A stretch of DNA of 31,275 nucleotides from a virus. The first letter of the stretch is position 1. Each line of letters opens with the position of its first letter. The stretch lies in IMG/VR virus record IMGVR_UViG_3300032220_001091, positions 1-31,275 of that record. The stretch is one strand, 5' to 3'. Shown here one piece after another: positions 17,401-25,331 of this stretch. A model generated the notes under the pieces. It searched no databases, was not told where the DNA came from, and saw only the letters and a list, made by a program, of their open reading frames with translations. Made by a program: the position numbers and the translations under genes.

Positions 17401-17419
17401 AAAAGATTTTAGAGGATAG
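11429..17419 (+). CDS. Giant baseplate protein with N-terminal repeats and OmpA-like domain
   Basis: This 1996-residue protein has three visible parts. Residues about 55-465 hold seven full copies and one partial copy of a roughly 54-residue repeat with NxYGP, YG and INxNxQTTxNxGEY signatures. Residues about 968-1055 (FSLENLAWR, GPNGGRIMWFPPYDLTF, RSGSIGFKILVDHPS) and about 1440-1546 (TPEGLNSRLTFLQQC, PPICILRIGDFYHTKIVID, LNPEGIGVQPMI) look like tube-like beta-barrel modules of baseplate or tube-cap proteins. Between them, at about 1240-1310, LTLEVKGNALPYLS and NKKLSEKRFNSLKEYL match an OmpA-like peptidoglycan-associated domain. It lies between the tape measure and gp53, where T4-like genomes encode baseplate hub and cap proteins (gp48/gp54). 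The exact T4 equivalent is uncertain. Confidence 0.75.
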   Translation: MESPLSFDSSENFRKKLLVRNLKPYSVDQSFNSSDVPGISDITLIDYSVIDSPSIDEIGQKQEGILYVQNQYAPNDQKELYGNVVNINLNQNTKSNDGIYDFSKTIGSQLETRGNSQEMLLYVNNLYGPNGDDKFGNTVNINENLQTNGNLGEYNLNFTNQSKLELFGNQQEIFLYTNNIYGPQNNNSYGETVDINQNLQLTTNVGEYDFTDSIGSKLESIGNFQEQVLYTNNIYGPSDNTSYGDSVNINQNKQFTANVGEYGPTTGTNPKTTDQSRNDSYVLNEYGPEDNDGYGTDINPVIESNLQTTSNRGFYDSNIGLYGDDLSLTLTPTPKTPSQYRDDLYVVNEYGPDNIDGYGFDVNPRFGANLQTTSNQGPYNEGASSGPELTSDQSRTFAYVKNEYGPESDNGYGDQINSIIDTNLQTTSNQGEYDYVLSPLPLTSTQSQAEAYGDNKYVNGDGSYEEVTISDLTEIIERTFLPYAESETTFIFVPSIYTPFEILEKQNPQGSDGSLSQDSSLAQLGAERLQKEFKARVALELLQQTVNRVNAFDTSINTDTGNVSVKPNTDPFNAIGIVSGNIPLLARDFTVTRPDLFLGQGINFAAKLAGLYSPYSYIPGEYFDYPKKRLVNQALENPIGAATQAIAGLVNKVTSLNIENGSELFLANTSQATSDLLFEQLSYNPYRPDYRGNSLRDPNLLAPKPIYYIGDRKSLLKSITPINQQPENRFGDITDAAVFGHGGLGTDYETFKERSVGKNFLFGLNSRGYYDGANNPNGTDAGTIYGGFTWGSSDSGTIGKKIGYNNEVYGEAGQDEVLLSGLRGTLAGDYGSFRPDSILDVTNKLVLKSEEASGLYKQRHVGNAISQVSKVFNDGNIELTKGSRVIRYSTPTSKNSENANDVVGYEYCRVFTKDNPYYLYSNLQKTAKNIRGFDNSVLTNTYNLNIAPTSDFNSSTIDYANRKVKKYMFSLENLAWRTSNSPGFTVEDLPVSEIGPNGGRIMWFPPYDLTFSEDVKTNWTDHTFLGRTEPIYTYGSTSRSGSIGFKILVDHPSILNTIVKKELAKTSPESKLTKVVDSFFAGCTQYDIYDLLKKFAEFSISDVYAVRRELGDIASGAGVPETTQETKSGDFSVYFNKVSLFFDNNSPTDDTTSYDTLLTDYKNKIDGEYQTRCKNIFINYSNKDYEADIVAQKQDVNFFEDTIDATVAGINDFKKYIESNYDTFNTKLLKDIKDFLKQKEGNILTLEVKGNALPYLSKSDNKKLSEKRFNSLKEYLKKDKDIGKLVDKQFIIVDKSDGKPIFSLNNENNYDKIDCNTPFKGQDADKETGVYSVNAMFCRSLQITNILLKENNKPNGDNPDSENTSALPENGIEQKEGTETTPQEIKPQIPPNTRKDIVKRLLRKLLKESDYFEMIQENEPMLYDGIKQKLRHFDPAFHSMTPEGLNSRLTFLQQCMRPGDTIPTVKNVEGETTKLDYSDAFNSAFGAPPICILRIGDFYHTKIVIDSLGFTYDDVAFDLNPEGIGVQPMIVDVKMSFNFIGGQGLREPIEKLQNALSFNYYANTEMYDERADETEPVSDKLTAELIALGQEALGIRTNTTTKPNTDGGDPIGTIVSQIVDPNNSAVTGDIYYEKSFNDYVNTTKNYFESVIDGLSQINNDFLYGGLILATKERNYVEGTIRGGGTGATETKLFGHNVNLQQKVDTLFEKTNKDVKDDVSPLLEDINTKNFKNSDIRDYKKKIEELLNTKQQDYLSNLKKSLLKSDQEQLNLIKLIDKLSFVSGDKDGYKTSKGAAVIYQISGKTEGGTTNTLVDYKKDMDTIIGDTQKFYSTLYKYKLIPSGTTEEYNENFDFEIPFFPYTNVDTTKPVENRLYMTLGVDIIDKKIDVINNLYSSVENSDNSADWKLYIENTVNKLSTKYIKCSSDFAISNNKFINDEFILSIKTNYRKDLTSKKRTMNYSVQTPTNTTDGNNLIKLYQANGTNGPKYNFVKDFRG
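11590..12830 (+). repeat. In-gene tandem repeat coding for about eight NxYGP modules
   Basis: Seven full copies and one partial copy of a unit of about 160-195 bases begin near 11626, 11790, 11950, 12115, 12270, 12465, 12625 and 12781. The protein core is (Y)xxNxYGP-x(6)-YG-x(3)-IN-x(2)-NxQ-x(4)-NxGEY. The first copy has YAP instead of YGP and the last is partial. Copies 2-4 share TNNIYGP-type cores and copies 5-7 share NEYGP and NLQTTSNQG, so they fall into two subgroups, suggesting two rounds of duplication. Confidence 0.85.
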
Positions 17420-17423
17420 TATT

Positions 17424-17741
17424 ATGCAGTATTATGATAGATATGGGAATTTTTTAATAAATGGGCAACAAAGTGTTGTCCCTTATGTAGCGTTACCATT
17501 AAAAGCCACAGACCAAAGATATGTATATCGTACTAATAGAAGTCGATTAGACAAAATAAGTTTTGAAAAATACGGAACACCATCATTTGGGTGGTTAATT
17601 TTACAAGCCAATCCAATTTATGGTGGATTAGAAAGTAATATACCTGATGGAACAAATTTAATTATACCATTTCCTTTAATCTCTTCTCTTCAAGACTACA
17701 AATCGGCAATAGATAACTATATATTTTATTATGGCAGGTAA
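17424..17741 (+). CDS. gp53-like baseplate wedge protein with LysM-type fold
   Basis: This 105-residue protein fits the LysM-like core of T4 gp53, the wedge protein that helps join baseplate wedges to the hub. The core runs RLDKISFEKYGTPSFGWLIL, then QANPIYGG, then IPDGTNLIIPFPL, which is the D-x-I-A-x-x-xYG...W-x-I...N...G...L-x-IP pattern. It is shorter than T4 gp53 (196). An SD-like AGAGGAT lies 7 bases before the ATG. The last 11 bases overlap the next gene's start, which suggests translational coupling. Confidence 0.75.
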   Translation: MQYYDRYGNFLINGQQSVVPYVALPLKATDQRYVYRTNRSRLDKISFEKYGTPSFGWLILQANPIYGGLESNIPDGTNLIIPFPLISSLQDYKSAIDNYIFYYGR

Positions 17742-20700
17742 GATTCAAACAAAAAATGTATACGTAGATACTGAATATGATAATATAATCATTATAGATC
17801 CAAATCTAATTAGAGAAGCTGATGGGTCACCATCAAAAAGATTAGTTGATCACGAAGATTTAGTTTACTATGCAAATTTAGAAACCAAAGTAGTTCCTAG
17901 AACTAAATTTGCGGCTGGAGAAGATTTAGAGCTGGTTAATACCGGTATTGCAAGTTTTATTGGAGGTAATTCTAACGAGTCATTAAATTTTTTACAACCA
18001 AAAAAAAATTTAGGAGAAAACGAAAGAAATTATTTTGACACTAGTTGGTCTGATCAGTTAACGGGAAAAGGATCAAGAAATCAACAAGGGGCTAATCAAA
18101 CGGTTTCCAACACGTCATTCAATAATGTTACCGATGCGTTAGGAAATAAAACAATAAAAGAAAAAACAACTCGTACTGTTGCAAATTATAAAGACACACA
18201 AACTTTAGGTATAAAGTCAATAAAAGTGACCGTAAACGCGGTTGGAGTACCAAGTGTCGATATGACTTTAGTTGATATACAAGGTAGAACTCTTTTTGAA
18301 CAAGGAGAAAATTCACTATATTCAGTATTTTTTAATTTACCATATCCTGCGTTTTATTTAACCCTTAAAGGTTATTATGGTAAAGCAATTAGATACCAAC
18401 TGGCATTAATATCATTTAACGCTAAATTAAATTCAAGTAACGGAAATTTTGATATAAGTTTAAAACTTATAGGTAGACCAAGCGCACTTTTATTTGACAC
18501 ACTTTTAACTTATGGTAAAACTTTACCAAAAATGTATAAAAAAGAAATCGTTCAAAATGGGAAAACTTTCACAAGTGACCAAGTTGGTACAGGATCACAA
18601 GGGCAAAGAAATGTAGATTACAGCCTTGGACGACAATATTTAGAATCAACGTATGCATATTACGAGTCAAAAGGATTAATACCTGAAGGTTTTCCAAGAT
18701 TGGGTATAGAAGATTTTACAATGAAAGTTGAAAACTTTAACAAGTGGCTAAAACAAGAAACGGGTAAAGGTAATTTTGGTGTTTTATCCGATGTTTATAA
18801 ATTTAGAACTGATCTTTTAGGCTTAAAAACTGAAGTATATGACTTAGCTATATCAAAATATTTGGATTTAAATAATCCTTTTGTTATAAACGACGAAATA
18901 TATTATCCATTTCTTAGTTGCATCAATGAGACAACACAAAAGGCGTTTAATTCTCAAGTTAGAAGTGCAATCACACAATATAAGGCAGATTTAGAAGCAA
19001 ACCCATCATTTGGGAATGGCGGAGTAATCCAAATTTATAAAGATCCGTCAGGGGTAAATAGTACACCAACAAGAATTGGAGAAATAAAAATAACAATTGA
19101 TGATGATATCATACAAGAAAGAGATTTTTCAACCGCACCTTTAACACAAAAAGATTATGAACAAACATATACCCAAAGATTTGGAAAAAACCCAAGTGAA
19201 AACCCAAATGAGTTTGGTGAGTTTGTAATAAATCTTACAAATCAAATACAAGCGGTTGGATACAAAATTGAAAACGGAAAATTAGTGGCTAAACCTTTTT
19301 ATTTTTACAAATACGGAACAAAAGATAAGTTTGGCAACCTATTAGTTGAAACACCAAAACCCGGATTTTTAAAAAAATGGAAGGACATTAATGCAGAACT
19401 TGATAAAAAAGAAACAGAAATAGAAGAAGAACTAGGTACTTTTATAGCCAAAACGGCTTCTGTTGACACAACAAACGGTTTAGGGTTTGTTCCGTCCATA
19501 AGAAATATTTTTGCAGTTTTATTTGCCGGAGTTGATTCTTTTTATCGTTTAATGGATAAAACACATAGGGATGCTTGGAATTTAAGGGAAAACGCAAAAA
19601 GATTAGAAACAATACAAGAAGGAAAAAGTAAATTCATAGGTAACGATAGAATTATTTATCCTTGGCCTTTATATTATGCCGAAGAATTTGATTCGAAAAA
19701 TAATAAAAAATTATATGTAGTACAATATATTGGAGATCCAAAATATACAAGTTTAACTAACGGCACTAACTATACAGTGTGGCCTGAGGTAGAATTTACC
19801 GAAGAGTTTTTAACCGGCATGGCTAGTAAACTTGTAAGTAAACCATCAAATGCTGGTAACCCAACAACAGTAGTTAAAAAAAATCAAATAAATTCAATTT
19901 ACAATAAAGATTTTGCGTATCCTACAAACACTACCGCAAACTTTTTAACTGAATTTTTAGAAAGATCATATATAAACGCACATTACGGGAAATTCAACTC
20001 AGACAAGTTACAAAATATTATTAAAATTCAAATGGCTGATTTGGAAGGTGAAAACATAAAAGAAAGTGTTAATGGAAATTTTGAAATAATTGATTTTTTT
20101 CAAAACCAAGTAAAAAATGCTTCCGATTTTTATACGTTTATGGAAAGAACTTTTCCAAATAGTACGTGGTTCAGGTATAAAAATAATATTTTCTCAACAA
20201 ATTATTTAGTTAATCAATTAAGTACTGGAGGTACTCAAACAATATTAAGTACCGATTATATTAGTTCTATAACGGTAGATACTACTGCCGATTTAAAAGA
20301 TAAAGTTTCTGAATATTTAGAAGACACTATTTCAAATGAAAAATCATTATTGGATCTATATCCATTTACCGAAAATAGTTGGATGATAAAAAACATGGGT
20401 AATAGTGTTGTTGGTGGGTTTAAAGAGACAACAAAAATTTACACAATACAGGATAATATAGAAAAAATAATCAGAGACAATAAAGATAAAAACGGAAACG
20501 AAATAAACCCCATTACTAATAATCGGGTATTTGTAAACGGGATAAATAATATATCAAACCCAACAAATGGTGGGGAAGTTGCAGTTAAGGATGCTCAGTC
20601 ATTAAAACAATTTTTTGATAATAGAGTTACTGATGTTGATCAAAGAGATTTCTTTTTAACTGAGTCAGTAATAAATTATGGTACATCATATAGTGGTCAG

Positions 20701-23700
20701 GTTCAAACAAAAAAACAAACAAATACAATATTAAATACACCATATTTTGTTAATGCGATAAGTAAAGGGGTTGAGTTAGAAAAAATTAGCGGTGATACTC
20801 CATATGCAACTTTAGGTTATTTATTTCTTAATTCTTTACCACTTATAACGACAAGAGAAAGATTAAAAAATAGAGCATCAGGTGAGCAAGAAGATTTAGA
20901 TTATTTATCCACATCATTTAATAAAATATCAGCTTACCATGTATTACCATATGCTTGGGTTTTAAAATATGGATCAATTTGGCATAGATATAAAAGATAC
21001 GTTGAAGATCAAGTTGATATTTTGGACGACGTATGGAAAGATTTGGATTATGCAAAAAATTATGACCCAATAACAAATGATAAAACAAAAACATATCAAT
21101 TAAAGTTAACCAGTTTAACAGGAACAAGTAGTGTAATGTTACAAAACATTATAACACCACCAATTCCGTTGTCTAATACAAACAATTATAATGTGGGGTT
21201 TTATCCAAAAATTATTAACGATGTTTATTATTACTTTTCTAAAAAAGATCTTTTTGTTGACCCTACAACAAAAAAATTTGACGTTACAGATGCAACAATA
21301 CTTTCTGCTCAGAATGACAAAAATTTAGAAATAAATAAAAATAGTAAGTCATCATATTTAATTGCACCTTTAGATGTAAATGGAAATCAACAATATTTGG
21401 TTAATACATTTTACTCCACGATGAAAGTAAATGGTAATACAGATTTACCATTTTACACTGAAGATTTAACTTTGTTATTCCCGTCTATGGGTTCATTTGG
21501 GATTAATTTTACAGGTAACACATCATTCAATCAATCACTGTTTGAATGTTTTGACGATCAAAAGAAAAATAAAATTTCTTTAACAAATAATCCGGCATTT
21601 TATAATGGAACCGTAAGGTCGCTATGGAAAGGACCAAATTTTGGTTATTTTGATAATAGTAATATTAAAAAACCACAACCATATGAGTACATGAAAAAAG
21701 TTAAATCGTTGGTTGAAATACAAAGTTCTTATGATTTATTAAATTACGACGAAGATTATTCTACAATTGAAGAAATATTTGGAATTTTTAATAAAGAAAC
21801 ATTGGATTTGTTTGAAAAGTATTTTTTATTATTTGTTTCACCTGTCGCATCTAACGAAGGTATTGTATTAGAAAACGAATTGTTTGGTGCTACACTAGAA
21901 AGTCCACCTGTAAATATCCCCGTTGAGTCAAGAAGATTGTTTTATTATATGAAATCATTGTTCTGTGTGGAACAAATAGGTTCTGATTACACAAATAAAC
22001 AAATGGAGACATTCACTTCAAATATAGATGGTTTATTAATGGAAAACGTATTATTTAGAAATGGAAATCCAGGAAACTTTAACAGAAAATTGTTTAATGA
22101 CTTTTCAGAATCAACAAATTATGCAACACAGGCTGAATTTTTAAAAACAACACCTGATCCGTATTTAAATAACTTACCGCCAAGTATAACAATACAAACA
22201 TCTAAATCGTCATACCCCGATGAATGGAAAACTCTTCAACTATATGTTGGGTTTTCAACTATTAATAATATGTCCTATAGTGCTCAATCATATATTACGG
22301 ATTTCTTTAGTGATAATAATATTGGATTTAATGAAAATAACATTATTAAATATGCACCACTTATAAAATTATATGCAACGTATAAATTAGACGACCCAAC
22401 ATTTAATAATATTAAATTCAAAACAATAATTCTTGATTTTTTAAATTCAACACAAAAATATCAAGATGATATGATTACAGAAACAATAAGGTATTTGAAA
22501 AAAAATCTACCTTCTGTGACTCCTGTAAGTGCAGTTAACCCAATTTCAACGGTTAGTGGTAACGTTATAAAATTAGAAACTTATTCAACACTTAAGACAT
22601 TAAACGATAAATGGATTGCCGGAAGTGACTTTCAAACTAAAACATTGTTTGAGGATTTCTTATTTATGGATAGGGCGAATAACGACATTGGGGATAAATT
22701 CACAATAGATTTATTTGCGGTTAAGAGTCTTATAGAAAATAACGATAAGGCGACCATGATGGATATTGTAAGTAAAATATTAGGAGACAACAACTTTATA
22801 TTTTTTGCAATGCCAGCGTACATAAACTTTTATAACTTACAAAAGTCGGTAAGAGACAATGAAGAAATACCATATGACATACCTAATTCACTTTTTGGTA
22901 CTTATCTTAATGTGGACTACATAAATTCCAAACCAAAGTTTTTATGTATGTATGTTGGTAAAGGATCTGAGAACTTACCAAGTGATGCAGAATTTAATAA
23001 GTTTGATAGTGACTCAATGGATTTAACAAAACCTGCACAACAAACAGTTTCTTCAAGTAATGTTAATTTAGATAAAGAAAAGTCAAATGTATTGGTCGGG
23101 TTTAATGTTGATTTTGGAATCCAACACCAAAACATTTTTAAAGATTTATCATTAGATATGTCTGAAAATAAAAACACCGCTGAGACATTTAAAATACAAT
23201 CACAAATTGCAAATTCAGCATCAGGAGATAAAGTTGCTCAACAATCAACATCATTATATAGTATATATAGAACAAGATCATATACTTGTGGTGTTAATTC
23301 TATGGGTAATGTAATGATACAACCCACTATGTATTTTAACCTTAGACACGTTCCTCTTTTTAGAGGCGCTTATTGGATACAGGAAGTGTCTCATGACATT
23401 AACGACAAAGAATTTAAAACGGACTTTAAAGGAATTAGAATGCCAATATTTAGTTTTCCTGATCCTGATAGTTATACTGCGTCGATTAATAAAAGTTTAG
23501 TTGAAAGAATAAAACCTGACGCAATTGCTACTGGAACTACAAATTGGCCTATGGGCGCTGGTTTTAAAAGAGATCCTGACGCGACATTAAACAATACGCC
23601 ATTAAAAAGTACAGAACAGGAATGTAAAGATAATTTAAATGCTGCTTATAGTACTTATTCAGGTATACCTGCTGAAACAAGAATTATAAGTGGGGATGAT

Positions 23701-24246
23701 TTGAAAAATAAACTTAGTGCGTACACAGTAAACTTAAAAGCTTTACTATATGGTACTGCGATGAGAAACCCCTCAAATAGAAGAAACGGAGACAACCAAG
23801 AACAAATCAGCACATTTAATTACAACATATTTGGTTTTGATCTTAAAAATAAATACGGAGGAAGTATTGCAACCGCATATCTAAACGCTTCTTATGCTTG
23901 TGTTGCCATTGAAAATATAACAACACCGATCGTTAACTTCAAAAGTTACAAACAGTGTATTGAAATGGCAAATGCATTATATGGTACATGGATTGCAATA
24001 ATACCTGACGTTGCAGCATTAAGTACTGAAACCACACCTGAAAGAAAAACGGCAGATGCTCTTGCGAGATTTTATATAACATTAATTGAAAATAAATGGA
24101 CAAAAAATACTGCACCAACTAAAAATGATATATATAATAATAGTGATGTTATACAGACAACTCAGGCTTACGGACCTGACCAACCAAATGGGGCATTAGA
24201 TGCGTATATTGACGTTTTTGAGTATGCGTTGAAAAAAGTTTCTTAA
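17731..24246 (+). CDS. Giant baseplate/hub protein, possible C-terminal wall-degrading domain
   Basis: This 2171-residue protein is the largest in the window. Residues about 163-258 (SIKVTVNAVGVPSVDMTLVD, LPYPAFYLTLKGYYG, SNGNFDISLKLIGRPSALLF) look like a beta-rich baseplate module. Residues about 1852-1907 (GNVMIQPTMYFNLRHVPLF, GAYWIQEVSHDINDKEF, TDFKGIRMPIF) match the end of tail hub proteins of the gp27/gpD type, where the hub barrel passes to the spike. After this a helical C-terminal region with FNYNIFGFDLKNK (about 2028) resembles the NYxFFGIK motif of glucosaminidase-type cell-wall hydrolases; that is only suggestive. T4 makes the hub from gp27 (391) and gp5 (575, with lysozyme), so this may combine both jobs. 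It overlaps gp53 by 11 bases. Confidence 0.65.
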   Translation: MAGKIQTKNVYVDTEYDNIIIIDPNLIREADGSPSKRLVDHEDLVYYANLETKVVPRTKFAAGEDLELVNTGIASFIGGNSNESLNFLQPKKNLGENERNYFDTSWSDQLTGKGSRNQQGANQTVSNTSFNNVTDALGNKTIKEKTTRTVANYKDTQTLGIKSIKVTVNAVGVPSVDMTLVDIQGRTLFEQGENSLYSVFFNLPYPAFYLTLKGYYGKAIRYQLALISFNAKLNSSNGNFDISLKLIGRPSALLFDTLLTYGKTLPKMYKKEIVQNGKTFTSDQVGTGSQGQRNVDYSLGRQYLESTYAYYESKGLIPEGFPRLGIEDFTMKVENFNKWLKQETGKGNFGVLSDVYKFRTDLLGLKTEVYDLAISKYLDLNNPFVINDEIYYPFLSCINETTQKAFNSQVRSAITQYKADLEANPSFGNGGVIQIYKDPSGVNSTPTRIGEIKITIDDDIIQERDFSTAPLTQKDYEQTYTQRFGKNPSENPNEFGEFVINLTNQIQAVGYKIENGKLVAKPFYFYKYGTKDKFGNLLVETPKPGFLKKWKDINAELDKKETEIEEELGTFIAKTASVDTTNGLGFVPSIRNIFAVLFAGVDSFYRLMDKTHRDAWNLRENAKRLETIQEGKSKFIGNDRIIYPWPLYYAEEFDSKNNKKLYVVQYIGDPKYTSLTNGTNYTVWPEVEFTEEFLTGMASKLVSKPSNAGNPTTVVKKNQINSIYNKDFAYPTNTTANFLTEFLERSYINAHYGKFNSDKLQNIIKIQMADLEGENIKESVNGNFEIIDFFQNQVKNASDFYTFMERTFPNSTWFRYKNNIFSTNYLVNQLSTGGTQTILSTDYISSITVDTTADLKDKVSEYLEDTISNEKSLLDLYPFTENSWMIKNMGNSVVGGFKETTKIYTIQDNIEKIIRDNKDKNGNEINPITNNRVFVNGINNISNPTNGGEVAVKDAQSLKQFFDNRVTDVDQRDFFLTESVINYGTSYSGQVQTKKQTNTILNTPYFVNAISKGVELEKISGDTPYATLGYLFLNSLPLITTRERLKNRASGEQEDLDYLSTSFNKISAYHVLPYAWVLKYGSIWHRYKRYVEDQVDILDDVWKDLDYAKNYDPITNDKTKTYQLKLTSLTGTSSVMLQNIITPPIPLSNTNNYNVGFYPKIINDVYYYFSKKDLFVDPTTKKFDVTDATILSAQNDKNLEINKNSKSSYLIAPLDVNGNQQYLVNTFYSTMKVNGNTDLPFYTEDLTLLFPSMGSFGINFTGNTSFNQSLFECFDDQKKNKISLTNNPAFYNGTVRSLWKGPNFGYFDNSNIKKPQPYEYMKKVKSLVEIQSSYDLLNYDEDYSTIEEIFGIFNKETLDLFEKYFLLFVSPVASNEGIVLENELFGATLESPPVNIPVESRRLFYYMKSLFCVEQIGSDYTNKQMETFTSNIDGLLMENVLFRNGNPGNFNRKLFNDFSESTNYATQAEFLKTTPDPYLNNLPPSITIQTSKSSYPDEWKTLQLYVGFSTINNMSYSAQSYITDFFSDNNIGFNENNIIKYAPLIKLYATYKLDDPTFNNIKFKTIILDFLNSTQKYQDDMITETIRYLKKNLPSVTPVSAVNPISTVSGNVIKLETYSTLKTLNDKWIAGSDFQTKTLFEDFLFMDRANNDIGDKFTIDLFAVKSLIENNDKATMMDIVSKILGDNNFIFFAMPAYINFYNLQKSVRDNEEIPYDIPNSLFGTYLNVDYINSKPKFLCMYVGKGSENLPSDAEFNKFDSDSMDLTKPAQQTVSSSNVNLDKEKSNVLVGFNVDFGIQHQNIFKDLSLDMSENKNTAETFKIQSQIANSASGDKVAQQSTSLYSIYRTRSYTCGVNSMGNVMIQPTMYFNLRHVPLFRGAYWIQEVSHDINDKEFKTDFKGIRMPIFSFPDPDSYTASINKSLVERIKPDAIATGTTNWPMGAGFKRDPDATLNNTPLKSTEQECKDNLNAAYSTYSGIPAETRIISGDDLKNKLSAYTVNLKALLYGTAMRNPSNRRNGDNQEQISTFNYNIFGFDLKNKYGGSIATAYLNASYACVAIENITTPIVNFKSYKQCIEMANALYGTWIAIIPDVAALSTETTPERKTADALARFYITLIENKWTKNTAPTKNDIYNNSDVIQTTQAYGPDQPNGALDAYIDVFEYALKKVS

Positions 24247-24264
24247 TTTATTCAACTATTATGA

Positions 24265-24272
24265 TATTTATT
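24265..24272 (+). promoter_or_regulatory. Late-type promoter box TATTTATT
   Basis: TATTTATT lies 11 bases before the ATG at 24284. It differs from the common box only in the last base, as does the one at 29028. Confidence 0.45.
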
Positions 24273-24283
24273 ATTAAAAGATT

Positions 24284-24508
24284 ATGGATATGAAAAATTT
24301 ATTAGATAATTATTTGAAAAAAGATACACGTATTTCAGAAAAACAAATTGAAAATGGGTATAAAGAAGTGTGCGATCTTGATACAGGTGATTGCTACACA
24401 GTAAGAATGAAGGATGGTCTTATTGAAAGAGTTGATAACACCAAAAATGTTAATAGAACATTAAGAGTTGAAACACCTACGGGAGTTAAAACATTATTAA
24501 ACGGATAA
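24284..24508 (+). CDS. Small conserved-type unknown protein
   Basis: I do not recognise this 74-residue protein. The N-terminus is a basic helix (MDMKNLLDNYLKKDTRISEK), followed by a beta-rich part with two cysteines (VCDLDTGDCYTVRMKDG) and a closing LRVETPTGVKTLLNG. The two Cys are only six residues apart and could form a metal or disulfide pair. It may start at 24284 or at the second ATG at 24290. It lies 10 bases before the next gene, so the two are probably one transcript after the baseplate genes. I infer a late or virion role from position only. Confidence 0.6.
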   Translation: MDMKNLLDNYLKKDTRISEKQIENGYKEVCDLDTGDCYTVRMKDGLIERVDNTKNVNRTLRVETPTGVKTLLNG

Positions 24509-24518
24509 AAATAAAGAT

Positions 24519-25208
24519 ATGTCTATAGATAAAAAAATATTAGAAGAATTAAAAAGGTTTAATCAAATTAACACTTATGTTCTTAAAGAACAGGCAGAAG
24601 ATGTACCACCTCCACCTGACGATGCGGGAGGGTTACCTACTGATTTGCCTCCACCACCGGCAGATGCTGCAGGTGATATTCCTCCACCACCGGCAGATGC
24701 GGCTGCAGGGGCACCACCGGCAGATGCTGCGGCAACTGAGGTTCCTGAACCTGTTGATGTTGAAAACGATCCTGATGTTGACGTTGTTGACGATAAAAAA
24801 GAAGATGAGGGTGAAGGTGATACTGAGGAATTAGATATTACCGATTTAGTAACTGCACAACAAGAAATCAAAGATAAACAAGATGAGTTCATGGATGGAA
24901 TATTTTCTAAACTTGATGATTTACAAAGTAGATTAGAAAATATGGACGGGATACTTCAAAAAATAGATGGTTTAGAATCCAAGATTGAAAAAATGAGACC
25001 AAAAACTCCTGAAGAAAAATTGGAACTTAGAAGTTTAGATTCTGGTCCATTCAAACAAAAATTAAGTGATTTTTTTGATGAGAAAAAAAGTGAAATGGAA
25101 GAAACAGGAAAAAATGAATATGTTTTAACATCAGATGAAGTTGAGAATTTTTCACCATCAGAAATCAAAAAAACATTTAATGTTTACGACGACGAAGAAG
25201 AGTTATAA
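24519..25208 (+). CDS. Proline-rich, acidic, coiled-coil structural-type protein
   Basis: This 229-residue protein has four parts: an N-terminal basic helix ending VLKE before Gln (residue 24), a proline/alanine region with PPPPADAA-type repeats (about 29-75), a strongly acidic linker (about 78-105), and a coiled-coil region (about 108-160) followed by a more ordered C-terminus (SLDSGPFKQKLSDFF). The N-terminal leader fits the same pattern as the 6141 and 6785 genes. Low-complexity plus coiled-coil layout suits a flexible tail, head or scaffold protein. I cannot assign a family. It is followed by a strong terminator. Confidence 0.65.
   Translation: MSIDKKILEELKRFNQINTYVLKEQAEDVPPPPDDAGGLPTDLPPPPADAAGDIPPPPADAAAGAPPADAAATEVPEPVDVENDPDVDVVDDKKEDEGEGDTEELDITDLVTAQQEIKDKQDEFMDGIFSKLDDLQSRLENMDGILQKIDGLESKIEKMRPKTPEEKLELRSLDSGPFKQKLSDFFDEKKSEMEETGKNEYVLTSDEVENFSPSEIKKTFNVYDDEEEL
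24652..24727 (+). repeat. Short direct repeats encoding PPPPADAA
   Basis: Three identical 16-base copies of CACCACCGGCAGATGC start at 24652, 24685 and 24712. They form a GC-rich patch in an AT-rich region and code for the P-P-A-D-A units of the proline-rich protein. A degenerate copy lies upstream near 24606. Slippage or recombination here could change repeat number. Confidence 0.8.
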
Positions 25209-25229
25209 TTATTTTTTAAATAATAAATT

Positions 25230-25254
25230 AAGGGGTTTTTTAACCCCTTTTTTT
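25230..25254 (+). terminator. Intrinsic terminator between structural and replication genes
   Basis: AAGGGGTT (25230-25237) pairs perfectly with AACCCCTT (25242-25249) around a TTTT loop, followed by five more T. It closes the late block and insulates the gene 32 promoter. Confidence 0.92.
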
Positions 25255-25264
25255 GTTTTATCAA

Positions 25265-25295
25265 TTTGACAATTTAAGAAAATCACTTATAATTG
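25265..25295 (+). promoter_or_regulatory. Strong host-type promoter for gene 32
   Basis: TTGACA (25266-25271) and TATAAT (25288-25293) are exact sigma-70 hexamers with 16 bases between them. The same bases give TTTG (25265-25268), N19, TATAATTG (25288-25295), which fits the Bacteroidota consensus TTTG-N19-TAnnTTTG with one mismatch. It lies 36 bases before the ATG at 25332 and just after a terminator. This is the best host-type promoter I saw, and implies early expression by host polymerase. Confidence 0.8.
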
Positions 25296-25331
25296 TATAA
25301 AGATAAAAGAGTAATAATTAAAAATTAATTT

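Noticed and set aside
24652-24727. CRISPR-like array
   Set aside because: The 16-base repeats are in-frame coding repeats for proline/alanine units with no unique spacers of regular length.
24575-24892. A 105-residue Ser/Gly-rich minus-strand frame
   Set aside because: It is the mirror of the GC-rich PPPPADAA repeat; low complexity on the opposite strand explains it.
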